A stretch of 32,623 bases of DNA from Lachnospiraceae bacterium (GCA_026169045.1 JAPFDH010000050.1:1-32623); one strand, 5' to 3'. Positions 1 through 9,275 are shown, counted from the stretch's first letter. Made by a program: numbers and translations. The notes: generated from the sequence alone by a model not told the origin.

Positions 1-140
1 AAGGAAGAAGTTTTGATGAAGTATCGGATGAAACCATCCAGCGTGTGGAGGACTGGATCAACCATCTTCCCCGGAAATTATTTCAATATGCTTCATCGGA
101 ACAGCTTTTTCAAAGTGTCCTATTTGATCTTGCAATTTAG
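1..140 (+). mobile_element. IS30-family transposase, C-terminal end only (cut by window edge)
   Basis: An open frame runs in from the left edge (codons in phase with position 3) and stops at TAG 138-140, leaving about 45 residues. The peptide has the tail pattern of IS30-type DDE transposases: a Ser-Asp-Glu helix entry, then DWINHLPRK, then an aromatic and Ser-Glu-Gln-Leu-Phe motif that normally sits just before the stop. IS30 transposases end with a comparable block (N-x-x-PRK-x-L-x-Y/F-x-T/S-x-x-E-x-L/F). The catalytic core lies outside the window, so intactness cannot be judged. The right terminal inverted repeat should lie between 140 and about 190 but cannot be placed without the left end. 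The family call rests on this short tail alone. Confidence 0.55.
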
Positions 141-177
141 ACAATGAAAAATACTTGACAAAAATACGAAAAAGTGG

Positions 178-206
178 TTGACAAACCCTTTTTTGCTATG
201 TATAAT
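178..206 (+). promoter_or_regulatory. Promoter of the yceD-rpmF unit
   Basis: TTGACA at 178-183 and TATAAT at 201-206, with a 17-bp spacer, match the sigma-A consensus exactly. A second TTGACA lies at 155-160. The distance to the yceD start (265) gives a leader of about 50 nt. The promoter begins only 38 bp after the transposase stop codon, so part of it could derive from the insertion sequence end. Confidence 0.85.
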
Positions 207-264
207 ATGCTAGTGCATATGAGGAAATCTTTGTATGCGCAGAATCCGACAATTGGAGGTTGTG

Positions 265-792
265 ATGCAGATTAATTTATCTGAACTGTTTACCACAGAA
301 GGTATGCAGAAGCAGTACCAGATCCCGATTGAGATGAACGTATTTCAGAGTCCTGCCGGAGATTATCCGATTACGGAGTGTAAACCAGTGGAACTTTGTA
401 TTACTCATGTGAAAAACCGCAATTTAGAGATTCGCGGCAGTCTGGATTTGCATCTGCAGATTCCATGTGACCGTTGTTTGGAGCCGGTGGATATTCATAT
501 TCAAACGGAAATCGAAAAGGATGTGGATATGAACCTGAGCGAAGGCGAACGAGTGGAAAATTTGGATGAACAGCCTTATATCAGTGGACATAACCTTGAC
601 GTAGACGTATTGGTCTGCGATGAGCTTATCGTGAACATGCCTATGAAAGTCCTGTGCAGTGAAGACTGTAAAGGAATCTGTAATAGATGTGGTGCAAATC
701 TCAATCATGGGACTTGCGACTGCGACGTCACGGAGCTTGACCCACGAATGTCGGTTATCCGTGATATCTTTAAAAATTTCAAGGAGGTGTAA
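265..792 (+). CDS. yceD: YceD/DUF177 family protein (23S rRNA accumulation, L32 partner)
   Basis: Encodes 175 aa. The start is placed at ATG 265 because GGAGGT (255-260) precedes it by 4-5 nt; an in-frame ATG at 235 has no ribosome binding site. The family is conserved directly upstream of rpmF across bacteria. In E. coli and plants YceD is linked to 23S rRNA accumulation and 50S assembly. A CxxC lies at residues 68-71 and a second Cys-rich cluster at 131, 135, 139, 142, 151 and 153, typical of the Firmicute DUF177 group and suggesting metal binding. The stop codon lies inside the rpmF ribosome binding region (start 3 nt downstream), which implies translational coupling to L32. The biochemical role in Firmicutes is inferred from family and context. 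Confidence 0.9.
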   Translation: MQINLSELFTTEGMQKQYQIPIEMNVFQSPAGDYPITECKPVELCITHVKNRNLEIRGSLDLHLQIPCDRCLEPVDIHIQTEIEKDVDMNLSEGERVENLDEQPYISGHNLDVDVLVCDELIVNMPMKVLCSEDCKGICNRCGANLNHGTCDCDVTELDPRMSVIRDIFKNFKEV

Positions 793-794
793 CC

Positions 795-977
795 ATGTCT
801 ATTTGTCCAAAGAATAAATCTTCTAAGGCAAGAAGAGACAGCCGTAGAGCAAACTGGAAGATGAGTGCTCCAAATTTAGTAAAGTGCAGCAAGTGCGGTG
901 CTTTAATGATGCCTCATAGAGTATGTAAGGCATGCGGTTCCTATAATAAGAAAGAAATCATTAAAGTTGAGGACTAA
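795..977 (+). CDS. rpmF: 50S ribosomal protein L32
   Basis: Encodes 60 aa, the normal L32 length. The N-terminus MSICPKNKSSKARRDSRRAN is the standard basic L32 start, followed by a zinc ribbon with C31xxC34 and C44xxC47, so this is the zinc-binding (C+) form. AAGGAGG (781-787) overlaps the end of yceD. L32 is a small structural protein of the large ribosomal subunit. It is co-transcribed with yceD, and a hairpin terminator follows at about 1050-1107, separating it from plsX. Confidence 0.97.
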   Translation: MSICPKNKSSKARRDSRRANWKMSAPNLVKCSKCGALMMPHRVCKACGSYNKKEIIKVED

Positions 978-1049
978 TCCCTTTTTCTTTTAGAGATTTC
1001 AAAATAACGCATGACAGCGGAAGGAACAAGGCTGTTATAAAATTCTACA

Positions 1050-1107
1050 GATACAAAAAAGGAATCAAGTCGTATATTAAGATGACGGCTTGGTTCTTTT
1101 TGTATTC
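1050..1107 (+). terminator. Hairpin terminator between rpmF and plsX
   Basis: Arms at about 1050-1073 and 1084-1107 pair over some 20 positions, with a 2-nt bulge and G-U pairs, and the right arm carries a run of T (1096-1101). Because the left arm is A-rich the hairpin could also act on the minus strand. The remaining DNA from 978 to 1209 shows no further gene. Confidence 0.6.
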
Positions 1108-1209
1108 TACGGAATGATTTTGGCGTTTGGAAATCCCTTTGTTTTTCGGTGTATAGGATAAGAAATAGAGATATATGGACAAGTATTTCATTTTTAGGAA
1201 AATTTGTAG

Positions 1210-1238
1210 TTGATTTCTTGTAATGTATCTAGTATAGT
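1210..1238 (+). promoter_or_regulatory. Promoter of plsX-acpP
   Basis: TTGATT (1210-1215), a 17-bp spacer and TATAGT (1233-1238) predict transcription from about 1245, 25 nt before the plsX start. No clear FapR- or FabT-type palindrome was recognised around it. Confidence 0.6.
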
Positions 1239-1269
1239 AATGATAGACTTTTGGTAAATGGAGGCACAT

Positions 1270-2268
1270 ATGATAACAGTTGCTGTTGATGCAATGGGCG
1301 GAGATAATGCGCCTGTTGAAATAGTCAAAGGGGCGGTAGATGCTGTTGGAAGAAGGTCTGATATAAAAGTCACTCTGGTGGGAAGAAAAACTGACATAGA
1401 ACAGGAACTTTCCAAGTATACTTATGACAGAGACAGAATTCAGATTCAGCATGCATCTGAGGTAATCGAAACTGGAGAACCGCCGGTTGCATCGATTCGA
1501 GGGAAAAAAGATTCCTCCATTGTGGTGGGATTGAGACAGGTAAAAGATAAACAGGCAGATGCTTTTGTTTCCTGTGGCAGTACAGGAGCAGTACTTGTCG
1601 GAGGACAATTGATTGCCGGTAAGATAAAAGGTGTGAAGAGACCGCCGCTGGCTCCTCTTCTTCCTACGGAAAAAGGGGTATCTTTGTTGATTGACTGCGG
1701 AGCCAATGTGGATGCCCGTTGCGAGCATTTGATTCAGTTTGCAAAGATGGGTTCCATCTATATGGAACATGTGGTAGGGATCCCCAATCCCCGCGTGGCG
1801 ATTTTAAATATCGGCGTTGAAGAAGAAAAGGGAAATGCACTGGTAAAAGAAACATATCCGCTTTTAAAAGAATGTAAAGATATTAATTTTATTGGAAGCA
1901 TTGAGGCGAGAGAGATTCCGTCCGGTGCCGCAGATGTCATTGTATGTGAGGCATTTGTCGGAAATGTGGCTTTGAAGCTGTATGAAGGTGTTGGAAATAC
2001 ATTGATCAAGCAGATCAAAGGCGCAATGCTTTCTTCATTGCGAGGAAAAATAGGCGCTCTTCTTGCAAAGCCTTCTTTGAAACAGGTGCTGAAAAAATTT
2101 GATGCCAGTGAATATGGAGGTGCTCCACTTCTGGGGTTAAATGGTCTTGTTGTGAAGGCACATGGAAGTTCGAAGGCGAAAGAAGTCACCAATGCTATTA
2201 TTCAGTGTGTGGCATTCACAGAGCAGAAAATCAATGATAAGATTAAAGAAAGTTTGAATGTACAGTAG
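1270..2268 (+). CDS. plsX: Phosphate acyltransferase PlsX
   Basis: Encodes 332 aa. The start is ATG 1270, preceded by TGGAGG (1259-1264) at 5 nt, giving the canonical N-terminus MITVAVDAMGGDNAP; the in-frame ATG at 1258 lies within the ribosome binding site. PlsX makes acyl-phosphate from acyl-ACP at the cytoplasmic membrane face, the first step of the PlsX/PlsY/PlsC route to phosphatidic acid. The characteristic blocks VSCGSTGAVLVGG and CEAFVGNVALK are intact and the length is normal. It is followed after 57 nt by acpP, the carrier protein of its substrate. Confidence 0.96.
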   Translation: MITVAVDAMGGDNAPVEIVKGAVDAVGRRSDIKVTLVGRKTDIEQELSKYTYDRDRIQIQHASEVIETGEPPVASIRGKKDSSIVVGLRQVKDKQADAFVSCGSTGAVLVGGQLIAGKIKGVKRPPLAPLLPTEKGVSLLIDCGANVDARCEHLIQFAKMGSIYMEHVVGIPNPRVAILNIGVEEEKGNALVKETYPLLKECKDINFIGSIEAREIPSGAADVIVCEAFVGNVALKLYEGVGNTLIKQIKGAMLSSLRGKIGALLAKPSLKQVLKKFDASEYGGAPLLGLNGLVVKAHGSSKAKEVTNAIIQCVAFTEQKINDKIKESLNVQ

Positions 2269-2325
2269 GCAAATGCCGAAAGAAAGAATTGAAAATCAGG
2301 AAAACAAGTTAAGGAGGATATTAAA

Positions 2326-2562
2326 ATGGAATTTGAAAAGTTACAGGAGATTATTGCAGAGGTATTAAATATCGAGACAAGTGAGATTACAATGGAGAGC
2401 ACATTTGTAGATGATCTGGGTGCAGACTCTTTGGATATTTTCCAGATTATTATGGGAATTGAAGAAGCATTTGATGTGGAAATCCCAAATGAAGCTGCAG
2501 AAAAGATCGTAACAGTGGGAGATGCAGTAGAAGAAATCAAAAAAGCAACTTCCCAGAACTAA
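2326..2562 (+). CDS. acpP: Acyl carrier protein
   Basis: Encodes 78 aa. The phosphopantetheine attachment motif is GADSLD with Ser35 as the modified residue, within a four-helix acidic protein. A strong AAGGAGG lies 8 nt before ATG 2326. ACP carries the growing chain in fatty acid synthesis and donates acyl groups to PlsX, its upstream neighbour. A strong intrinsic terminator begins 8 nt after the stop codon and closes the plsX-acpP unit. Confidence 0.96.
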   Translation: MEFEKLQEIIAEVLNIETSEITMESTFVDDLGADSLDIFQIIMGIEEAFDVEIPNEAAEKIVTVGDAVEEIKKATSQN

Positions 2563-2569
2563 AAAAAGA

Positions 2570-2614
2570 AAAAGCCGTTGCAGCGAACCATTGAGATCGG
2601 GCAGCGGCTTTTTA
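2570..2614 (+). terminator. Intrinsic terminator after acpP
   Basis: AAAAGCCGTTGC (2570-2581) pairs with GCAGCGGCTTTT (2601-2612) around a 19-nt loop, and the right arm runs into a T-tract. The family 1 repeat starts a few bases later. Confidence 0.9.
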
Positions 2615-2620
2615 CGTTTT

Positions 2621-2686
2621 GCGCGTAGACAACGAGCCATGTGCGGGTGCTTGCATCCGCATACGGCGATTGTCCATCGTTTAGGT
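2621..2686 (+). repeat. Dispersed repeat family 1, copy A
   Basis: Shares GCGCGTAGACAACGAGCC-like sequence and the block ATACGGCGATTGTCC with copies near 12.7 kb and 19.9 kb. It folds into one large hairpin: 15-nt arms (2636-2650 and 2653-2667) around a 2-nt loop, enclosed by GACAA/TTGTC. Compared with copy C it has lost the second hairpin: TGTCC joins directly to ATCGTT. It lies immediately after the acpP terminator. No protein is encoded. Confidence 0.75.
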
Positions 2687-2749
2687 AAATAGAAGAAGTT
2701 TCGGGTAAGATTAATATATGCAGTGATATCTGCAAAGAAGAGGAGAGTT

Positions 2750-3436
2750 ATGGAAAAAAAATTGGAAAGACTGGAAGAAGTCATCGGATATCGGTTTCAA
2801 AAAGCTTCTCTGGTAAAACAGGCAATGATACACAGCTCTTTCACAAATGAGCATCATATGAATAAACTGGCGTGCAATGAACGACTGGAATTTTTGGGGG
2901 ATGCCGTACTGGAAGTGGTTTCCAGTGATTTTTTATACCGTACGTATCCGGAAAAACCGGAAGGTGAGCTGACAAAAATGCGTGCCAGTATGGTGTGTGA
3001 GCCCACTTTGGCCATGTGTGCCAGAGATATTCATCTTGGGGATTACCTTCTTTTGGGAAAAGGAGAGGATGCTACCGGAGGAAGAAAGAGGGATTCCATT
3101 TTATCAGATGCAATGGAGGCGTTGATTGGAGCGATTTATTTGGATGGTGGTTTTGCTAATGCAAAAGAGTTCATTGAAAAATTTGTACTCAATGATGTGG
3201 AAAATAAACAGCTCTTTTATGATAGCAAGACTATCCTGCAGGAAATCGTGCAGCGGGAATACGGAGCGGTATTGCGTTACACGATGCTGGCTGAAGAGGG
3301 ACCGGAACATGATAAACACTATACCATGCAGGCCATGATCGGAGAAAAGGCCGCCGGAATCGGAATCGGACGTACAAAAAAAGCAGCACAGCAGATGGCA
3401 GCATATCAAACAATTCTTTCGTTGAAGAAAAGGTAG
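2750..3436 (+). CDS. rnc: Ribonuclease III
   Basis: Encodes 228 aa. The start is ATG 2750 behind AGGAGAG (2741-2747); a GTG in frame at 2723 has no ribosome binding site. RNase III cleaves double-stranded RNA in rRNA and mRNA maturation. The catalytic domain shows the signature NERLEFLGDAVL at residues 43-54 (E47, D51) and D120/E123 in SDAMEALIGAIYLDGG. A double-stranded RNA binding domain occupies about 158-227, ending in the KKAAQQMAA helix. smc starts 6 nt after the stop, so the two are probably co-transcribed. No convincing promoter was found between the acpP terminator and this start. Confidence 0.96.
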   Translation: MEKKLERLEEVIGYRFQKASLVKQAMIHSSFTNEHHMNKLACNERLEFLGDAVLEVVSSDFLYRTYPEKPEGELTKMRASMVCEPTLAMCARDIHLGDYLLLGKGEDATGGRKRDSILSDAMEALIGAIYLDGGFANAKEFIEKFVLNDVENKQLFYDSKTILQEIVQREYGAVLRYTMLAEEGPEHDKHYTMQAMIGEKAAGIGIGRTKKAAQQMAAYQTILSLKKR

Positions 3437-3442
3437 GAGAGC

Positions 3443-6400
3443 ATGTATTTAAAATCCATCGAAGTACAGGGATTCAAATCATTTGCAAATAAAATAAAAT
3501 TTGAATTTCATAACGGGATTACCGGAATAGTAGGGCCCAATGGGAGCGGTAAAAGTAATGTGGCGGATGCGGTTCGCTGGGTACTGGGAGAACAAAGTGC
3601 AAAGCAGCTTCGTGGGAGCAATATGCAGGATGTCATTTTTTCCGGAACAGAGAACCGAAAACCCCAAAGTTATGCGTATGTATCAATTACATTGGATAAC
3701 TCAGATCATAAACTGGCCATAGAGTATGATGAAGTAACAGTCACTAGAAGAGTGTATCGTTCGGGAGAAAGTGAGTACCGCATCAATGGCAGTTCGTGCC
3801 GCCTAAAGGATATTAATGAGTTGTTTTATGATACCGGAATCGGAAAAGAGGGATATTCCATTATCGGTCAGGGACAGATTGACCAGATTTTAAGTGGGAA
3901 ACCGGAGGAAAGACGGGAGCTGTTTGATGAGGCAGCAGGCATTGTCAAATTTAAGAGAAGAAAAGCGATTGCTTTAAAACGTCTGGAAGAAGAACGGACC
4001 AATATGGTGCGTGTCAATGATATTCTTTCTGAATTGGAAAAGCAGGTAGGGCCGCTTCAAAGCCAGGCAGAGACTGCCAGGGCATATCTGCGTCTGAAAG
4101 AGAATTTGAAGGTCTATGATATACATACCTTTTTACTGGAAAGGGATCATATCAGAGAGCTTTTATTACAATTGGATGAAAAAATACACATTGCACAGGA
4201 TGAACTGGATGATGTCCGACGCAGAGGGGAACAGCAGAAGGAAAAATACGATGCGTTGGAAGCGGAAATGGAAAAGCTGGAACAGGAAATTTCCAGTGGT
4301 CAGGAAATACTGAATGGAATCATTGTAGAAAAGGGAAATTTATCCGGTCGTATTGAGGTGATGCGGGAGCAAATCAATACGGAAAAAATGAATGAGGAAC
4401 ATATCAGAAACCGTATGCATTCCATTAAAGAAGAAATTACAGAGAAAGAAAAAGAAAAAGAAGAGTTGGAAAAACAGCAGACGGTAATTCGGCAACAAAT
4501 TTATGATTTGGAGAATGCCAGACAATGCATGCGCATGGAACTGGAAGGTCAGGATGCAAAGATGGAAGAGTTCCGCCAGGCATCGGAAGCGGATAAAGAG
4601 AAAGTAATTCAACTGTTAAATGAGAAATCATCTTATACCGCACAATCCCAAAGGGTGGAGACGATGCTGGAACAGGCACTGATTCGCCGGGCGGAATTGG
4701 CACAGAAACTGATTCTGAGTAAAAGTGAAGAAGAAAAACATATCCAGGTGGAGAAGTCTTTTTCAACGGAACGGGAACGTTTGGTAAAAGAGAGAGAACA
4801 GTTGGAGAAGGAGCAAACGGTTCTGAATCAGAAGCTCAGTGAGACAGAAGCAGAGTTGAGAAAAACGGCCGATGAAGCCACGGCATGCGATCAGGAATGG
4901 CGTGCCGCAAAAACTAAGGCGGATTCCCTCAGAAATCTGGCGGAACGGTATGAAGGATATGGAAACAGCATACGAAGAATTATGGAAATTCGTTCCAACA
5001 AACGGGGAATTCATGGTGTTGTGGCGGATTTGATTCATACACAAAAGAAATATGAAACTGCCATTGAAATTGCGCTGGGAGGAAGTATTCAGAATATTGT
5101 TACGGATACGGATCAGACAGCAAAGCGGCTAATTGAATTTTTAAAGAAAAATAAATATGGAAGAGCTACATTTTTACCGTTGAACGGAATCCAGACGTCC
5201 AATGGGTTTCATCATCAGGAGGCTTTAAAGGAATCGGGAATGATTGGTTTGGCCTCTTCGCTGGTAGAAACGAAAGAAGAATATCGGGGATTAGTCAATC
5301 ATCTGCTGGGACGTGTTGTGGTGGCCGAAACGATTGATGATGCCATCCGTACGGCCCGAAAATACCGTTATAGTTTCCGTATTGTGACATTGGAGGGGGA
5401 TTTGGTAAACACGGGCGGATCCATGACCGGTGGTGCTTTTAAAAATAACAGTAATCTTTTGGGAAGAAGCCGTGAGATTGAAGAATTGGAACAAAAAGCT
5501 GCAGATGCTTCCAAACGAAAAGAAAAAGCCCAAAAAGCCTGGGATACACTGAAAAAAATGCAGAGTGAATGGCTGGAACAGATGAAAGAGCAGACCAGCC
5601 AGATACAGAGTATTCGGATCAAAGAGACTGAGATTGGCATGAATCAGAAACAGGCGGCAGATCGTATCAAGGAAGTGGTAAATGCCAGAGCAGACTATGT
5701 TGCCGAAACAAAAGAATTGGAAGAAAAAATTCAGGAAATCCGAAAAGAAGAAGCAAAATTAGAGCAATATATTGATTTGATTGAACAGAAAAACCGACAG
5801 GCGGAATCTTCGATTCGAGATTATGCCGATGCTTTGAAAAAGGAACAGGATGCAAGGGATCAATTGGCCAAGAAAGTAGAGGAGATAGGTCTTCAGTATG
5901 TAAATCTGACTCAGTCAGAGCATTTTGCACAGGAGAATCGGGAACGTATCGGCAGAGAACTTCAAAAACTTTTGAATGAGAAAGAAGAACTGGTTTCTCG
6001 AAAAGAAAACAGTTATGAAGCGATAGCCAGACGGGAAGACGAAATCTGTCTGCTTCAGGAACAAATGAAGGAAAAAGAAAAAGAAACCGTAACTATCCGC
6101 GCCGAAGTGGAAAAAATGTCCCGGCTTAAGGAAGAAAAACAAATCAGTCAAAAAAAATTTTTCAATGAGAGAGAAGAATATGCCAGACAGGATGCAGCGC
6201 TGGATAAAGAATTGTTCCGTCTTAATGGGCAAAGAGAAAAACAGGAAGAATTATTGGAAGGGCGTATTCAATATTTGTGGACAGAATATGAGTTGATCCC
6301 CAGTGAAGCAGAAAAAATGAGGAAAGAAGAATATAAAGATCTTTCTTTGATTCGCCGCCAGGCAGGGGAGCTGCGCAACCAGATTAAGGCATTGGGAAGT

Positions 6401-7000
6401 GTCAATGTCAATGCCATAGAGGCATATGATGAGTTGTCCAAACGATTTGACTTTATGAAGACTCAGCATAATGATTTGGTAGAGGCAGAGGCTTCTCTGG
6501 TTCAGGTTATTGAAGAATTGGATGTGGGAATGCGGCGTCAGTTTGAGGAAAAATTCGAGGATATTCGACGGGAATTTGACAAAGTATTTAAGGAACTTTT
6601 CGGCGGAGGAAAAGGTTCCCTGGAATTAACAGAGGGAGAGGACATCATCGAAGCAGGGATTCGTATCATTTCTCAGCCGCCCGGAAAAAAATTGCAAAAT
6701 ATGATGCAGTTATCCGGAGGAGAAAAGGCATTGACGGCGATCGCTCTTTTGTTTGCGATACAGAACTTAAAACCGTCACCGTTTTGTCTTTTGGATGAAA
6801 TTGAAGCGGCATTGGATGATTCCAATGTAGGACGTTTTTCCGGATATTTACACAAGCTAACAAAATATACGCAGTTCATTGTGATTACCCATAGAAGGGG
6901 AACCATGGTTGCGGCGGATCGTCTGTATGGAATTACCATGCAGGAAAAAGGCGTTTCCACGCTGGTAAGTGTGAATTTGGTAGAACAAGAGTTAAAATAA
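3443..7000 (+). CDS. smc: Chromosome segregation protein SMC
   Basis: Encodes 1185 aa, the full family length. Walker A is GPNGSGKSN (residues 31-39), the ABC signature LSGGE is at 1090-1094 and Walker B ends in LLDE at 1116-1119. Long coiled coils flank a hinge at roughly 515-680, which contains [10 protein letters not shown] and the Gly-rich [16 protein letters not shown] forms the condensin-like complex with ScpA and ScpB and organises the nucleoid; neither partner is in the window. The ribosome binding site overlaps the end of rnc, and ftsY follows directly. The order rnc-smc-ftsY is widely conserved in Firmicutes. Confidence 0.98.
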   Translation: MYLKSIEVQGFKSFANKIKFEFHNGITGIVGPNGSGKSNVADAVRWVLGEQSAKQLRGSNMQDVIFSGTENRKPQSYAYVSITLDNSDHKLAIEYDEVTVTRRVYRSGESEYRINGSSCRLKDINELFYDTGIGKEGYSIIGQGQIDQILSGKPEERRELFDEAAGIVKFKRRKAIALKRLEEERTNMVRVNDILSELEKQVGPLQSQAETARAYLRLKENLKVYDIHTFLLERDHIRELLLQLDEKIHIAQDELDDVRRRGEQQKEKYDALEAEMEKLEQEISSGQEILNGIIVEKGNLSGRIEVMREQINTEKMNEEHIRNRMHSIKEEITEKEKEKEELEKQQTVIRQQIYDLENARQCMRMELEGQDAKMEEFRQASEADKEKVIQLLNEKSSYTAQSQRVETMLEQALIRRAELAQKLILSKSEEEKHIQVEKSFSTERERLVKEREQLEKEQTVLNQKLSETEAELRKTADEATACDQEWRAAKTKADSLRNLAERYEGYGNSIRRIMEIRSNKRGIHGVVADLIHTQKKYETAIEIALGGSIQNIVTDTDQTAKRLIEFLKKNKYGRATFLPLNGIQTSNGFHHQEALKESGMIGLASSLVETKEEYRGLVNHLLGRVVVAETIDDAIRTARKYRYSFRIVTLEGDLVNTGGSMTGGAFKNNSNLLGRSREIEELEQKAADASKRKEKAQKAWDTLKKMQSEWLEQMKEQTSQIQSIRIKETEIGMNQKQAADRIKEVVNARADYVAETKELEEKIQEIRKEEAKLEQYIDLIEQKNRQAESSIRDYADALKKEQDARDQLAKKVEEIGLQYVNLTQSEHFAQENRERIGRELQKLLNEKEELVSRKENSYEAIARREDEICLLQEQMKEKEKETVTIRAEVEKMSRLKEEKQISQKKFFNEREEYARQDAALDKELFRLNGQREKQEELLEGRIQYLWTEYELIPSEAEKMRKEEYKDLSLIRRQAGELRNQIKALGSVNVNAIEAYDELSKRFDFMKTQHNDLVEAEASLVQVIEELDVGMRRQFEEKFEDIRREFDKVFKELFGGGKGSLELTEGEDIIEAGIRIISQPPGKKLQNMMQLSGGEKALTAIALLFAIQNLKPSPFCLLDEIEAALDDSNVGRFSGYLHKLTKYTQFIVITHRRGTMVAADRLYGITMQEKGVSTLVSVNLVEQELK

Positions 7001-7030
7001 CAGATGTCTAGGAAAGGAGATTATCTTATA

Positions 7031-7960
7031 ATGGGTGAGAAAAAGGGATTTTTCAGTAGACTGGTACAGGGGCTGGCTAAGACAAGAGATAATATTGTAT
7101 CCGGTATTGATTCTATATTCAGTGGATTTTCAGCGATTGATGATGACTTTTATGAAGAGCTGGAAGAAGCTCTTATTATGGGAGATATTGGAATCGATAC
7201 GACAATGTCAATCATGGAAACATTGCGTCAAAAAGTAAAAGAACAAAAAATAAAAGATCCGGCAGAATGCAAAGCATTGCTGATCAATAGTATTAAAGAA
7301 CAAATGAATCTGGGTGATAATGCGTATGAATTTGAAAACAGAAAGTCAGTTGTTTTGGTAATTGGCGTGAATGGTGTGGGAAAAACCACATCTATTGGAA
7401 AAATGGCGGAGCAGCTCAAGTCAGAAGGAAAGAGCGTTTTATTGGCAGCGGCTGATACATTCCGTGCGGCAGCTGTAGAACAGTTGACAGAATGGGCAAA
7501 TCGTGCCAATGTGGGTATTGTGGCACAAAAAGAGGGATCCGATCCGGCTGCTGTAATCTATGATGCTGTGGCAGCAGCAAAAGCGCGTGATGTGGATGTG
7601 CTTCTCTGCGATACGGCAGGACGCTTACACAATAAGAAAAATTTGATGGAAGAGTTAAAAAAAATCAACCGTATTATTGAACGGGAGTATCCGCAGGCAT
7701 ACCGTGAAAATCTCATTGTTCTGGATGCCACCACAGGTCAAAATGCTTTGGAACAGGCAAAACAGTTCCGGGAAGTAGCGGATGTCACCGGAATTATACT
7801 GACAAAGATGGACGGTACTGCAAAAGGTGGTATCGCTGTGGCAATACAATCGGAATTGGGACTGCCTGTCAAATATATCGGTGTAGGTGAAAAAATTGAT
7901 GACCTCCAAAAATTTGATTCCGATGAATTCGTAAATGCGCTGTTTAACATTTCAAAGTAA
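7031..7960 (+). CDS. ftsY: Signal recognition particle receptor FtsY
   Basis: Encodes 309 aa from ATG 7031. AAAGGAGA (7013-7020) lies about 11 nt upstream, a long spacing; the in-frame ATG at 7004 has no ribosome binding site. The NG domain GTPase motifs are complete: GVNGVGKTT (112-120), DTFRAAAVEQL, DTAGRL (194-199) and TKMDG (258-262). There is no acidic A domain like that of E. coli, as usual in Firmicutes. FtsY docks ribosome-SRP complexes at the membrane. In many Clostridia ylxM-ffh-rpsP follows ftsY; here the next gene is a threonine ammonia-lyase with its own promoter. Confidence 0.97.
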   Translation: MGEKKGFFSRLVQGLAKTRDNIVSGIDSIFSGFSAIDDDFYEELEEALIMGDIGIDTTMSIMETLRQKVKEQKIKDPAECKALLINSIKEQMNLGDNAYEFENRKSVVLVIGVNGVGKTTSIGKMAEQLKSEGKSVLLAAADTFRAAAVEQLTEWANRANVGIVAQKEGSDPAAVIYDAVAAAKARDVDVLLCDTAGRLHNKKNLMEELKKINRIIEREYPQAYRENLIVLDATTGQNALEQAKQFREVADVTGIILTKMDGTAKGGIAVAIQSELGLPVKYIGVGEKIDDLQKFDSDEFVNALFNISK

Positions 7961-7967
7961 AAAGTTC

Positions 7968-7996
7968 TTGCCATTCTTTGTGGAATGTATTATGAT
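7968..7996 (+). promoter_or_regulatory. Promoter of threonine ammonia-lyase gene
   Basis: TTGCCA (7968-7973), a 17-bp spacer and TATGAT (7991-7996) predict a start near 8003. The element lies just after the ftsY stop codon. Confidence 0.6.
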
Positions 7997-8009
7997 TAAA
8001 CACAGTAAA

Positions 8010-8027
8010 ACTCTACTATAGTAAAGT
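8010..8027. promoter_or_regulatory. Palindrome in the ilvA leader, possible operator
   Basis: An 18-bp inverted repeat, ACTCTACTATAGTAAAGT, is symmetric except for one position per half. It lies about 8 bp downstream of the predicted transcription start and 37 bp before the start codon, where repressor binding would block initiation or early elongation. No regulator is known for it. Confidence 0.4.
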
Positions 8028-8063
8028 TGTGACTGGGAAAATAATGAAAAGAGGGATGTTGTT

Positions 8064-9275
8064 ATGCTGACATTGGAAAAATTTGAAGAAGCCAGTGAAG
8101 CGGTACAAAACGTAACACTGGAAACAAAACTTAGGTACAGTGAATATTTTACAAATCAAACCGGAAATAAGGTTTGGTTTAAACCGGAGAATCTGCAGTA
8201 TACAGGTGCCTATAAGGTTCGAGGCGCATATTATAAGATTAGCACGCTGAGTGAAGAAGAGCGGTCAAAAGGTCTGATTACAGCTTCAGCGGGAAATCAT
8301 GCGCAAGGAGTTGCTTATGCTGCAAAAATTTTCGGATGCAAGGCTGTCATTGTAATGCCTACGACAACCCCTCTGATTAAAATTAATCGTACAAAAAGTT
8401 ATGGTGCAGAAGTAGTTTTATACGGAAATGTATATGATGAAGCATGTGCCCATGCACTGAAGCTGGCAGAAGAACATGGATATACATTTATTCATCCGTT
8501 TAATGATCTGGATGTAGCGGCCGGACAGGGCAGCATCGCTATGGAGATTGTAAAGGAATTGCCTACCGTGGATTATATTCTTTGCCCCATTGGCGGTGGC
8601 GGTTTATGTGCCGGAGTGTCCACTTTGGCTAAGATGCTGAATCCTAAGATAAAGGTGATTGGAGTAGAGCCGGAAGGGGCTAACTGTATGCAGAAATCCA
8701 TAGAAAACGGAGAAGTGACGACTCTGCCTGCTGTGAATACCATTGCAGACGGTACAGCAGTAAAGACCCCGGGCGATCAGGTATTTCCATATATCCGTGA
8801 TAATGTGGATGAAATTATCACAGTGGCTGACGATGAGTTAATCGGAGCATTTTTGGATATGATTGAAAATCATAAGATGGTAGTGGAAAATTCCGGTCTG
8901 CTTACAGTAGCTGCTTTAAAGCATCTGAATGTAAAAGGGAAAAAAGTGGTTTCCATATTGAGTGGAGGAAACATGGATGTGATCACGATGTCTTCCGTGG
9001 TACAACATGGATTGATTCAGAGAGGACGTATTTTTACAGTCTCTGTTCTGCTGCCGGATAAGCCGGGTGAATTGGTAAAGGTTGCCAGCGTTATTGCGGA
9101 ACAGAAGGGTAATGTGGTAAAATTGGAACATAACCAGTTTGTAAGCATCAACCGAAATTCAGCAGTGGAATTGCGTATCACGCTGGAATCCTTCGGTCAT
9201 GAACATAAAGAACAGATTTTGCAGGCTTTGGAGGAGAAAGGATACCGCCCGAAGTTGGTAAAACCAAGTCTTTAA
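8064..9275 (+). CDS. ilvA: Threonine ammonia-lyase with C-terminal ACT domain
   Basis: Encodes 403 aa. A PLP fold-type II enzyme that converts threonine to 2-oxobutanoate and ammonia, for isoleucine synthesis or threonine catabolism. The PLP lysine is K51 in GAYKVRGA, ASAGNHAQG lies at 76-84, and the phosphate-binding Gly loop GGGGL at 178-182. One ACT domain (about 326-403, starting VSVLLPDKPGEL) suggests allosteric control. This about 400-residue, single-ACT form lies between short catabolic TdcB and the 500-residue E. coli IlvA, so the metabolic role is not settled. It stands alone, with its own promoter and a long terminator. Confidence 0.9.
   Translation: MLTLEKFEEASEAVQNVTLETKLRYSEYFTNQTGNKVWFKPENLQYTGAYKVRGAYYKISTLSEEERSKGLITASAGNHAQGVAYAAKIFGCKAVIVMPTTTPLIKINRTKSYGAEVVLYGNVYDEACAHALKLAEEHGYTFIHPFNDLDVAAGQGSIAMEIVKELPTVDYILCPIGGGGLCAGVSTLAKMLNPKIKVIGVEPEGANCMQKSIENGEVTTLPAVNTIADGTAVKTPGDQVFPYIRDNVDEIITVADDELIGAFLDMIENHKMVVENSGLLTVAALKHLNVKGKKVVSILSGGNMDVITMSSVVQHGLIQRGRIFTVSVLLPDKPGELVKVASVIAEQKGNVVKLEHNQFVSINRNSAVELRITLESFGHEHKEQILQALEEKGYRPKLVKPSL

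Noticed and set aside
1045-1770. A 241-codon minus-strand frame over the plsX leader and 5' half.
   Set aside because: It lies opposite plsX, has no ribosome binding site or recognisable motif, and its composition is that of an antisense shadow.
2676-2749. A dedicated promoter for rnc.
   Set aside because: AT-rich hexamers such as TAATAT at 2712 have no acceptable -35 at 16-18 bp; read-through from upstream remains possible.
2365-2784. A 139-codon minus-strand frame across acpP, its terminator and the repeat.
   Set aside because: Runs through a terminator hairpin and a dispersed repeat, and has no coding signature.
4116-6960. Several short frames within smc on both strands.
   Set aside because: They arise from the A/G-rich coiled-coil codon use and have no independent support.
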